Shown piece after piece: positions 45,780 to 53,195 of a stretch of 64,000 bases of DNA. The stretch comes from Burkholderiales bacterium GJ-E10 (GTDB lineage Bacteria; Pseudomonadota; Gammaproteobacteria; Burkholderiales; Burkholderiaceae_F). The notes beneath the pieces were generated by a model. It saw only the letters and a list, made by a program, of their open reading frames with translations. It was not told where the DNA came from and did not search any database. The position numbers were made by a program, and so were the translations under genes. The stretch spans positions 124,001 to 188,000 of the forward strand of contig AP014683.1 in the NCBI GenBank assembly GCA_000828975.1. Direction: 5' to 3'. Each line of letters opens with the position of its first letter. Position 1 is the first letter of the stretch.

Positions 45780-46084
45780 CTACGATTCCGGGAACTTCTC
45801 GATCACCGGACGATGGTTTGGCTTCTTGCTTGTTGGTGCTCACTGTATGGAAACTTAAGAAAAGGAAATTCCGTAAATCCGGGAGAAATTGCCCCCTTTT
45901 CTGTCCTGGACGTTCGCGCCGAATTGGAATTCCCCTTCCGAGCGCGGCCTCATCGTTCCTCGAAATTCGACAACCGCAATGCGGACCTACGCCGGATGGC
46001 AGTTCCTGGCGCAGCACGACGAGGGGGGCCAACGCGAACTCCCGACCCCATTGCGGACGCTCGCGGCGCGGAGCGCCGCAACCC
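45780..46084. other. Intergenic region without a supported gene
   Basis: Upstream of the cyclase there is an A+T-richer stretch (45830-45900), which may hold its promoter, and then DNA with no recognisable frame or motif up to the palindrome at 46085. Confidence 0.5.
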
Positions 46085-46106
46085 CATCTCCCGCTTGCGG
46101 GAGATG
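46085..46106. repeat. REP-like palindrome, second copy
   Basis: CATCTCCCGC (46085-46094) and GCGGGAGATG (46097-46106) pair around TT and are followed by GCGGGGGTGAG. It resembles the repeat at 6709-6742. Its presence inside the element suggests that chromosomal DNA of this lineage was captured during rearrangement. Confidence 0.7.
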
Positions 46107-46179
46107 GCGGGGGTGAGAGCGAATGCAAGCACCGCCGCCGTTTCCCACTCCCATCCGCGGCCCTGCTCCCGCAACCAGC

Positions 46180-46426
46180 CGGTGTCCAGGTGGCGGACGG
46201 TGGTGTCTGCTTGGTGTCCGGCTGGTGAGCCGGAGTGGTCGGTTGGTGCCCGACTGGTGTCCGGGGATCGTGCACAAAAAACGTGCAAGGTATGGGAATC
46301 GTGTCACGTTTTCGCTTCGCTTCCCCAACGTGCCCCCATTCCCACTTGGTCAGGCTCCGCCCGACACCCAACTGAACCCTGCGCGCATCCCGGCGCTGCT
46401 CCGCGGTTCCCTTGTCGCACCCGCCG
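46180..46426 (-). repeat. Inverted second copy of the oriT region
   Basis: Read on the minus strand, this stretch is nearly identical to 42156-42403, including the CACGTT/AACGTG repeat and most GACACCA repeats. Differences are scattered single bases (for example, the CGTACCTTGTACG palindrome is no longer perfect). It is not followed by traK or traJ. Together with copy 1 it encloses traJ, traI and a cyclase gene. Confidence 0.85.
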
Positions 46427-46455
46427 CGCAGAGTTCCGGCATGACGCCGATTCAG
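46420..46455 (+). other. Chimeric junction: oriT copy joined to a virB1 start fragment
   Basis: From about 46421 the sequence (CCGCCGCGCAGAGTTCCGGC, then ATGACGCCGATTCA) is identical to the minus strand at 30141-30175, the operator and first codons of virB1. It then diverges. The join falls inside an operator half-site (GCGCAGAGT 46426-46434), which suggests recombination between operator copies. Confidence 0.7.
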
Positions 46456-46466
46456 TTGCGCCTACC

Positions 46467-46844
46467 TCACGCCATTTCCAGGCGATCGTTCTGGGAGAAT
46501 GGATCGATTTTGATCTGGAGCGAGTGAACCGCCGCTATTGGAATCTTGCGACGATCGACGAGATCCAACCGCACGAAGCCAACGGCTTCGAGCTTGCCGA
46601 GGGTGCGCGTCAGGTTCGGCGGCGCGCGCCCCGTCAGTTCCGCCAGTTCGGCGATCGACTGCGGTTTTTTGTCCCGGATGATGGCCAGGAGCTCGCGGTT
46701 CTGCGGCGTCAGGAGGCGCAGCAGCGCCTCAACGGACTCAAACGAAATCCCTCCGGCATCTTTCGGAGCCGCCTTCTTTCCCCGCGCGACAGCGATCATT
46801 TCCTTCCGCAGCGACGCGTGGCTTTGAATTTTGACGTGCTTCAT
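46467..46844 (-). CDS. TumA-like winged-helix antitoxin
   Basis: This 125-residue protein has a winged helix-turn-helix (LLTPQNRELLAIIRDKKPQS, then LAELTGRAPPNLTRTLGKLE and VGFVRLDL) like the DNA-binding antitoxins paired with TumE toxins. It would neutralise the toxin and repress the operon. Its ATG overlaps the stop of the TumE-like gene by 4 bases; here the toxin gene comes first. Confidence 0.75.
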   Translation of the reverse strand: MKHVKIQSHASLRKEMIAVARGKKAAPKDAGGISFESVEALLRLLTPQNRELLAIIRDKKPQSIAELAELTGRAPPNLTRTLGKLEAVGFVRLDLVDRRKIPIAAVHSLQIKIDPFSQNDRLEMA

Positions 46845-47245
46845 GGTCTATCTTCCTTTACCTCGACGGTCTCGAATGGAATTCCGCGCTCCTGGAGCAC
46901 GCGTTCGACCTCATCGAAAAAGTCGATGATCAGCGTTTCCGCGTTCTTGAACTCGTAAGGACGCCCTTCGTCCGTTGCCGTCCGATGCCAATGGTCCGTT
47001 GCCTTCTGCCGCTTCTTGAAGCGGGAACCCAGCGGCGGCACGCTGTGCGCGTTGTCGAAGCCAACAAGCCTTTCGTTGTCCGGTCCGTGCAGCGTGAACG
47101 AGTAGCTCAATCCATGCGGCCTTTCCTCGGTTTGCTCCCTCTTCGCGATCTCGAACTTCAGCCAATAGCCTCCCTGGTAAATGTGGATCTGGCCGTCGAA
47201 GGCCAGCAGATATTCCAGCGTGTGCTCGGCGGGTTCTTCTTCCAT
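46841..47245 (-). CDS. TumE-like toxin (DUF6516 family)
   Basis: This 134-residue protein matches the TumE/DUF6516 pattern: YLLAFDGQIHIYQGGYWLKF, GLSYSFTLHGPDNERLVGFD and TDHWHRTATDEGRPYEFKNA. Family toxins are thought to act as RNases. The pair probably stabilises the element in the host. Base composition is lower in G+C than in the tra genes around it, which suggests independent acquisition. Confidence 0.75.
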   Translation of the reverse strand: MEEEPAEHTLEYLLAFDGQIHIYQGGYWLKFEIAKREQTEERPHGLSYSFTLHGPDNERLVGFDNAHSVPPLGSRFKKRQKATDHWHRTATDEGRPYEFKNAETLIIDFFDEVERVLQERGIPFETVEVKEDRP

Positions 47246-47369
47246 TGCTTACCTTATCATCATAGGATAACTATGCGCTCGCTGGAAGCCGGGAGTCGAA
47301 GGAAATCTGCCTGGTCACGAATCGGCCGAGCGGAAGTTTGCATGGTGGGGTTGTAAGCCGGACCTTCGT

Positions 47370-47399
47370 CGCACCCGCCGCGGGCCCAGCGCGCGGAGG
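47370..47399. promoter_or_regulatory. Transfer operator copy before trbB
   Basis: Centred on GGGCCC (47382-47387). The stretch from 47369 (GTCGCACCCGCCG) through GGGCCCA to CGCGCGGAG matches the reverse complement of the operator before traK almost base for base, showing that both derive from one sequence. It lies about 45 bases before the trbB start. Confidence 0.6.
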
Positions 47400-47444
47400 A
47401 GTGTCCGTAGGCGGCCCGATCCCGGGTCGTGACGGAGACCCGGA

Positions 47445-48398
47445 ATGTCTGGACCACAATCCCAAACGCATGCCCGGCAGGCCGAAGCGCTGCGCCGGGC
47501 GATGGGCCCGGAGATCCTCGGGCCGCTGGACGATCCGCAGGTCGTCGAGATCATGCTCAACCCGGACGGCAATCTGTGGGTGGACCGGCTCGGCGCCGGC
47601 ATGACCTGCACCGGCCGCATCGATCCGGTCCGGGCGCTCACGATCGTCAATACCGTCGCGGCGATGCTCGATACGGTGGTGACCACCGAGCGGCCGATCC
47701 TCGAGTGCGAACTGCCGCTGGACGGATCGCGCTTCGAGGCCTTGATTCCCCCGCTCGTGGAGCACGCCGGCTTCGCGCTGCGCAAGAAGGCCACCCTGGT
47801 GTTCACCCTGGAGGACTACGTCGCCAAGGGGATCATGAGCGCTGGCCAGCGCAAGGCGATCGAGGAAGCGGTCGCCGGCCGGCAGAACATTCTGGTTTGC
47901 GGCGGCACCGGCACCGGCAAGACCACGCTCGCCAACGCCATTCTCGATTGCGTCTCGCGGGTCGATTCTGAGCACCGGGTGGTGGTGATCGAGGACACCC
48001 GCGAGCTCCAGGTCAATGCCGAGAACGTCGTATTCCTGCGCACGTCGGACAACACCGATATGACGCGGCTATTGCGCGCCACGATGCGCCTGCGGCCCGA
48101 CCGCATCGTGGTGGGGGAGGTGCGCGACGGCTCGGCGCTCGCTTTGCTCAAGGCGTGGAACACCGGTCACCCGGGCGGGGTGGGAACCGTGCACGCCAAT
48201 GATGCGAGCGCAGCGCTCATCCGGGTGGGACAGCTCATCCAGGAGGCGGGGGTCCCGCCCAATCCGGAGCTCATCGCCGAGGCAGTCAACGTGGTCGTGT
48301 CGATCAAGCGCACGACGACGGGTCGCCGGGTGGAAGAGGTTGCCGCGGTCCGCGGTTGGTCGGCAGGCGGAGGGTTTCATATCGAGCGCATGGCCTGA
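47445..48398 (+). CDS. trbB: TrbB/VirB11-type secretion ATPase
   Basis: This 317-residue hexameric ATPase powers the type IV secretion channel from the cytoplasmic side. It has the N-terminal domain (VVEIMLNPDGNLWVDRLGAG), Walker A CGGTGTGKTTLA (K159, T160), the Asp box (VVVIEDTRELQ), Walker B (LRPDRIVVGEVRDGSA) and the His box (GHPGGVGTVHANDA). Length is typical of TrbB (about 320). In RP4 it heads the trbB-trbL set, but here none of the other trb genes follows. Confidence 0.93.
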   Translation: MSGPQSQTHARQAEALRRAMGPEILGPLDDPQVVEIMLNPDGNLWVDRLGAGMTCTGRIDPVRALTIVNTVAAMLDTVVTTERPILECELPLDGSRFEALIPPLVEHAGFALRKKATLVFTLEDYVAKGIMSAGQRKAIEEAVAGRQNILVCGGTGTGKTTLANAILDCVSRVDSEHRVVVIEDTRELQVNAENVVFLRTSDNTDMTRLLRATMRLRPDRIVVGEVRDGSALALLKAWNTGHPGGVGTVHANDASAALIRVGQLIQEAGVPPNPELIAEAVNVVVSIKRTTTGRRVEEVAAVRGWSAGGGFHIERMA

Positions 48399-48418
48399 CC
48401 GGGCCCACTTGGCGGAGT
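48389..48418. promoter_or_regulatory. Transfer operator half-site before the primase-like gene
   Basis: GGGCCC (48401-48406) is followed by ACTTGGCGGAGT, matching 8 of 12 bases of the right half. It straddles the trbB stop and ends 7 bases before the next start codon. Confidence 0.45.
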
Positions 48419-48424
48419 CCGGGC

Positions 48425-51400
48425 ATGGACCACGACGAATTCCTCGAATTCGCGCGCCGTCTCGGCGTGCACATCGCCCCCGATCAACTGGTGGCCGACG
48501 GCCGGATCCGGCGCGCCGACGTCGAGGGCGACCGCGCGGGCAAGAACGATGCGGCGTACCTGCTGCGCGAAGACGGCAGCGGCTGGGTGACGAATTTCAA
48601 GGCGAGCGGCAAGCCCGAGTATTTCCGGCGAGGAGCGCACAAGGACCTCACTCCTTCGGCCCTGGCGGCGCTTGCCGCGCAGCGCGAAGCAAGACAGGCC
48701 GAGCAGATCGAGCGCAACCGCCTGGCGGTGGTGGATAGCGTCGAGCAGTGGGAGTCCTCGCGCGAGGCAAAGGATTTTCCGTACCTGTGCGAGCCCAGAC
48801 TGGATCCGGCCGGACTGCGCCAGTGCCGCGGACGGCTTCTGGTTCCGCTTCTGCGGTTTGACGCCAGCGGGGAACTGGGCTGGGCCGGGATGCAGCGCAT
48901 CGAGCCGGCGCCGCCGGGAACGTCGCCGGAGAAGCGGTTCGTCCCCGGCACGGTGACATCGGGGTCGTTCGCGGTGATCCCGATCCGCGGCTCCGGGGTC
49001 GAGTCTCCACTCGATAGCTTCGACGCGGTTCGCACCGCGCCGCGGGTGGTGTTCTGCGAGGGCGTGGGGACGGCGCTCGCGATTCACCAGGAGACGGGCC
49101 TGCCGGTGATTGCGGCGATGTCGGCGCAGAACCTGCCGGAGGTGGCGCGGGCGCTGCACGACAAGCTGCGCGGCGGTGTCGTCGTCTATGCCGACAACGA
49201 CGGCGAGCGGGCCCAGTACAAGGGACAGGTCTACGCGGTGCGCGCGGCGCGGGTCCTGGGGTCCGCCCGTACGCGGATCGCGCTGCCGCAGCGGGCAGGG
49301 GACGTGACGCCGCCCGGGTACGACGCCCGCGACCAACTGCGCGAGGCCCACGGAGCGATCACCGACACGATCGCCAAAGCCCTGCGGGCAGAACAGCTCG
49401 AGCGGAGGATTCCGGAGCGGTTTCGTGCCGAGCGGATCGGCACGGGGACACGCAAAGAGCGATCGCAACCGGGGGATTTTGTTCGCTCATCGCGAGGAGA
49501 TTTTGATTTTGGCGAACTGCCGGCGGGTGCCGCTGCTGCCATTGGGCGGCAGCCTGGAAAAATTCGACTAAGGCAGGCCGCGCTTTCCCATATTGATGAG
49601 CGGCATGGTGGCCAGATTCGTAGCGTTGGGTACGCGAGTACCGCTGCATTTGTCGAATCGGTTGCACAACGATACAACGTAATCTATCCGGCGCGTTATG
49701 GCGCGCTTGCAATTAGCGTTGCTATTCCAGGGGAACCGCGGCGTTACGCCGTAATGCGGCTGACACCCAATGCGGGCGGGGACTTCTACGACATCGCTAC
49801 CGCGACGTTGTCCCGCGTTGATTTTTTCAAAAACAAAACGCCACTGCTTCAGCGCGACGGGCCCATCGCGCTCCGGGGCATGACCCCCGTGATCTTCGAC
49901 CCTGATCCAACAGTGGCGAATGCAAGTTTAGAAGATGGCAATCGAAATCTCAACCGCAATCCGCCGGCCGCCCATCGCGAAGCGGCGATGGCCGCATCCG
50001 GCTCCACCCCCGACCAGGAGAAGCGTCGTATGGAAGCATCGCAGCAAACCCCGGGCGAGGAACTCGCCCGTACCACAGCCGCCTTCAATCGCGAGACCGA
50101 TCCGCAGAAGCGGCGGGCACTGCGGGAGCGCATCGAGGCGCTGCGCGCGCAGAGCAGGCAGGCTCAGGAGCGGACGCCGCAGGCCGCCGAGCGCGCGGCG
50201 GCGCAATCTCCGGACAACGGGCCGGCTGACCCGCCCCCTGCAGAGCCTCGGCGAGAGGCGCAACCGGACCCGTTCGCCGAGATGAATCGCGCGGCCGAAG
50301 AGGCGCAGGAGGCTGCGCCCGTTGCCGCGCAGGAGACTGCGGAGGAGCGACTTCTGCGGCAGTACCGGGACGCGACCGCGCCGCAGCGCGAAGCGCGCGC
50401 CAAGGCGCTGCGCGAACTCGAAGCCAAGCACCGGGAGGAGCAGGGAGCGCTGTTCGATGCCCTGGCGCAGCTTCGCTCGGAGAAGGAGCGCGAGCTCGCG
50501 CCGATGGCCGAGGAGCACCGCAAATCGTTGATCGCCCTCGAAGTCGCGAAGCGGGTCGAGGCCTTGCACAAGACCCAGGCCGCGCAGCGCAAAGATCTCG
50601 CAGCGCAGATGCCGCCGGTGCCGAGCCTGCGCAACTTTCTCGAAGAGCGCGCCGGATCCGATCCCGTTGCCGCCCGCATGCTCGAGGAAGAAGTGCGCCG
50701 GGAACGGCAGGCGGAAACGATTCGCGGCCGGCGCACGGGCGAGCACGAACCGGTCACGCTCGAAGGGCTGACGTGGGAGATCGATACGTCGGATCCGAAG
50801 GCGAAGGCGGTGCACTACTTGCGCGATGGCGAGCGGGTGATGAGCGACCGGGGCGAGCGGCTCGACCTCTACCAGGTCGAAGACCGGGAGATCGAGGCTG
50901 CGCTGCGGCTTGCCGAGCAGAAGTACGACATGGAAGCGGGCTTGGTTCTGACGGGAAGCCGGGAGTTTCAGAGCCGGGCGGCCGAGATCGCCGGGCGCAT
51001 CGGGATCAAGGTCCGGAACGAGGATCTGCAAGCGGCCTGGCGAGCCGGGCGGCAGCAGGCGATGCAGGAGGAGGTGCAGGGCGAGGAACCGCCCGCGCCG
51101 GCCGGCATCGAGTCCGGGCGAAATCCCGCCCGGGATCTGGACAAGGCCTCGCAGGAGCATTTCCTTGCCGAGGGGGTGCTGGCGCGGATGCAACCGGCAG
51201 CCTGGAGCGCGCTGGAGAAGGCGGCCAAGCGCCAGGCGTTGCGTGCTGAGGAGCGCGAGGTGCTCCATCGCGACTGCCACGCCGATCTGGTCGACGGCGA
51301 GGATCGCCTGACGCCGCTGGGCGAGGCGGTCCACGCCCGCATGCAGGCCCGGATCGAAGCCGAGCGCGAGCAGCTCCAGCAGCAGCTGCGCGGCCGCAAC

Positions 51401-51577
51401 ATCGATGAGGACCTGGAGCAGCGCAAGCGCGAGGAATCCGCGCACGGCAAGGCCGAGGAGAAGGGGACCGAGGCTGCCTCCGAGCCCCGGCAGCAGCGGA
51501 TCGAAGAGCGCCGGATCGAATCGCCCCAGCGCAGCCCGATGCACGCCCGGAGCCGGGATCCGGAAGTCGATCGCTGA
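48425..51577 (+). CDS. Large polyvalent protein: TOPRIM primase-like, nuclease-like insert, LPD7
   Basis: This 1050-residue protein begins with a TraC/primase-type region (1-330): a short N-terminal domain and a TOPRIM domain with E212 in VVFCEGVGTALAIH and D257/D259 in VVYADNDGER. Residues about 340-510 differ: A+T-richer codons and a fold resembling the phage barnase/EndoU/colicin-RelE-like nucleases of polyvalent proteins (ALSHIDERHGGQIRSVGYAS with H389 and H394, YDIATATLSRVDFFKN). A long charged helical region follows (520-770), then an LPD7-type domain (EIDTSDPKAKAVHYLRDGER, VLTGSREFQSRAAEIAGRIG) shared with the relaxase. It is probably carried into the recipient with the DNA, priming the complementary strand. 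The nuclease reading is from pattern only. Confidence 0.78.
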   Translation: MDHDEFLEFARRLGVHIAPDQLVADGRIRRADVEGDRAGKNDAAYLLREDGSGWVTNFKASGKPEYFRRGAHKDLTPSALAALAAQREARQAEQIERNRLAVVDSVEQWESSREAKDFPYLCEPRLDPAGLRQCRGRLLVPLLRFDASGELGWAGMQRIEPAPPGTSPEKRFVPGTVTSGSFAVIPIRGSGVESPLDSFDAVRTAPRVVFCEGVGTALAIHQETGLPVIAAMSAQNLPEVARALHDKLRGGVVVYADNDGERAQYKGQVYAVRAARVLGSARTRIALPQRAGDVTPPGYDARDQLREAHGAITDTIAKALRAEQLERRIPERFRAERIGTGTRKERSQPGDFVRSSRGDFDFGELPAGAAAAIGRQPGKIRLRQAALSHIDERHGGQIRSVGYASTAAFVESVAQRYNVIYPARYGALAISVAIPGEPRRYAVMRLTPNAGGDFYDIATATLSRVDFFKNKTPLLQRDGPIALRGMTPVIFDPDPTVANASLEDGNRNLNRNPPAAHREAAMAASGSTPDQEKRRMEASQQTPGEELARTTAAFNRETDPQKRRALRERIEALRAQSRQAQERTPQAAERAAAQSPDNGPADPPPAEPRREAQPDPFAEMNRAAEEAQEAAPVAAQETAEERLLRQYRDATAPQREARAKALRELEAKHREEQGALFDALAQLRSEKERELAPMAEEHRKSLIALEVAKRVEALHKTQAAQRKDLAAQMPPVPSLRNFLEERAGSDPVAARMLEEEVRRERQAETIRGRRTGEHEPVTLEGLTWEIDTSDPKAKAVHYLRDGERVMSDRGERLDLYQVEDREIEAALRLAEQKYDMEAGLVLTGSREFQSRAAEIAGRIGIKVRNEDLQAAWRAGRQQAMQEEVQGEEPPAPAGIESGRNPARDLDKASQEHFLAEGVLARMQPAAWSALEKAAKRQALRAEEREVLHRDCHADLVDGEDRLTPLGEAVHARMQARIEAEREQLQQQLRGRNIDEDLEQRKREESAHGKAEEKGTEAASEPRQQRIEERRIESPQRSPMHARSRDPEVDR

Positions 51578-51597
51578 GGGGGCCCACCTCGCAGAGT
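51568..51597. promoter_or_regulatory. Transfer operator half-site before the ardC-like unit
   Basis: GGGCCC (51580-51585) is followed by ACCTCGCAGAGT, matching 9 of 12 bases of the right half of the virB1/topB palindrome. It lies about 50 bases before the next small gene. Confidence 0.55.
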
Positions 51598-51607
51598 GGA
51601 TATAGAG

Positions 51608-51626
51608 GAGCCGGACGGTCCGGCTC
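51608..51626. other. Perfect inverted repeat upstream of the 38-residue gene
   Basis: GAGCCGGAC (51608-51616) and GTCCGGCTC (51618-51626) are perfect complements with a 1-base centre. As DNA it is a palindromic binding site candidate; as RNA the loop is too tight for a full stem. No T run follows. Confidence 0.5.
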
Positions 51627-51648
51627 CGAGACTCTGGAGGTCGTGATC

Positions 51649-51765
51649 ATGGAGAACTTGGCAACGCAGGATGACGAGTTCGGCGTTCTCGAAGCGCCCG
51701 ATCGCAAGACGGCGCAGGAGGAATTCGGGGCGCAGTTCGAAGACGAGCAGGTGCGCCATGGATGA
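51649..51765 (+). CDS. Small acidic protein, 38 residues
   Basis: The frame starts MENLATQDDEFGVLEAPDRK and continues with TAQEEFGAQFEDEQVRHG. An excellent ribosome-binding site (CTGGAGGTCGTGATC) precedes it, and it overlaps the ardC-like start by 8 bases, so it probably is translated. It is rich in Asp and Glu, like small DNA-mimic or adaptor peptides, but no family was recognised. Confidence 0.55.
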   Translation: MENLATQDDEFGVLEAPDRKTAQEEFGAQFEDEQVRHG

Positions 51766-53068
51766 CGGGCGCGAAGTCGCATCGGCGCAGCCTGCAGGCG
51801 AGACGGGCAAAGCGGCCCGGGATCTGCGTCAGGAGATCACCGACCGCATGGTGGCGGCGCTCGGGGAAGGGCGCATTCCTTGGGAAAAGCCCTGGCAGTC
51901 GCTCGATCACGGGCTGCCGCGCAACGTGGCATCGGGGCGGGAGTACCGCGGCGGAAACCGGCTCATTCTGATGCTCGAACAGATGGATCGGGGCTATGCC
52001 GATTCGCGCTTCGGCACGATGAAGCAGATCAACGAATTGGGCGGGCGGGTCAAGAAGGGCGAGCGCGGCATCCCGGTGGAGCTCTGGAAGGAGCAGCCCT
52101 TCTGGGAGCGTCGCGACGTAACGGTGACGGCGGCCTACGGCCAGCGGGTGAAAGTCTTCGGGGAGGAGCGGGGCGCGGTGCTCGGGGGTGCCTATTCCGA
52201 CAAGGAGCCGACGCTGCGCTTGAATCCGGACGATCTGCTGGTCGTGCACCATCCATCGGGCAAGACCGAACAGAGAATGCCCTGGAAGGACGGGCACCGT
52301 CTCGATGTCATGGTCGGGCGGATCTTTACCGTGTTCAACGTCGAGCAGACCGAGGGCATGAAGATCGAGCCGCTGGCCAAGGCCGAGCAGCGGTTCGACG
52401 CCGTCGAGCGCGGAGAAGCGATCAAGACCGCGATGGAGCGCGATGGGATCAAGTTCGGTGAGCACCCCAAGTTTGCGTTCTACTCGCCCAAGCGCGACGA
52501 GGTGTCGGTTCCGCCGCGCGGGCAGTTCCAGGACGAGAAGAGCTACTACGGCACGCTGCTGCACGAGATCGGACACGCGACGGGAGCCGAGAAGCGCCTG
52601 AATCGGGAAGGCATCACCGGAAATCACCGCTTTGGAAGCGAAGGCTACGCGAAGGAGGAGTTGCGCGCAGAGCTCTTCAGCGTGTTCATGGCGGCGCAGA
52701 CCGGGATCCCGCACGATGAGACGCAACACAAGGCGTACATCCAGTCCTGGGCCGAGGCGCTCAAGCAGGACAAGAACGAGATCTTCCGCGCCGCGGCCGA
52801 GGCCAGCAAGGCGGTGGACTACGTGCTCGCCAAGGAACAGGCCCTGCAGGTCACGCAGATTCGAGAGGCCCTGGCCAAGACGGCTGTGCTGGCGGCGGAT
52901 GTCGCCAAACCGGAGCAGACGCTGCATCGAGCGCTCGAAATGCCGCAGCAAAGCGATCACAAGGCCATCGGCACCGGCGAACCGGGCGATGGCGACAAGC
53001 CGAACCCCCCCGAGCGGCAAGCCCCGCCGCGGCCGGGGCGCCGCAAGTCCCGCGGCATGGAGCGCTGA
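51758..53068 (+). CDS. ArdC-like antirestriction protein (ssDNA-binding and zincin domains)
   Basis: This 436-residue protein has an N-terminal single-strand DNA-binding domain (DRMVAALGEGRIPWEKPWQS, NRLILMLEQMDRGYADSRFG, GGRVKKGERGIPVELWK) and a C-terminal zinc metallopeptidase-like domain with HEIGH (H269, E270, H273 in LLHEIGHATGAEKRL). This is the ArdC/DUF1738 layout. Such proteins protect incoming single strands from host nucleases or restriction. A Gln/Pro-rich tail of about 60 residues ends the protein. The start follows the overlapping small gene. Confidence 0.87.
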   Translation: MDDGREVASAQPAGETGKAARDLRQEITDRMVAALGEGRIPWEKPWQSLDHGLPRNVASGREYRGGNRLILMLEQMDRGYADSRFGTMKQINELGGRVKKGERGIPVELWKEQPFWERRDVTVTAAYGQRVKVFGEERGAVLGGAYSDKEPTLRLNPDDLLVVHHPSGKTEQRMPWKDGHRLDVMVGRIFTVFNVEQTEGMKIEPLAKAEQRFDAVERGEAIKTAMERDGIKFGEHPKFAFYSPKRDEVSVPPRGQFQDEKSYYGTLLHEIGHATGAEKRLNREGITGNHRFGSEGYAKEELRAELFSVFMAAQTGIPHDETQHKAYIQSWAEALKQDKNEIFRAAAEASKAVDYVLAKEQALQVTQIREALAKTAVLAADVAKPEQTLHRALEMPQQSDHKAIGTGEPGDGDKPNPPERQAPPRPGRRKSRGMER

Positions 53069-53195
53069 CGGCTTTTACGCCCAGCGGTTGGTGGCTCGGT
53101 AACCGCCGCAGCGCGCAACCGGATTCCCCCTTGCCGGGGGGCGCGCCGACTGGCCCACGTCACGGGCCGCTTTCTTACGACATCCGCAAAGTACC

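Noticed and set aside
45760-46371. 203-codon minus-strand frame over the second oriT copy
   Set aside because: It exists only because the oriT sequence is open in that frame; the same peptide appears as an artefact at copy 1.
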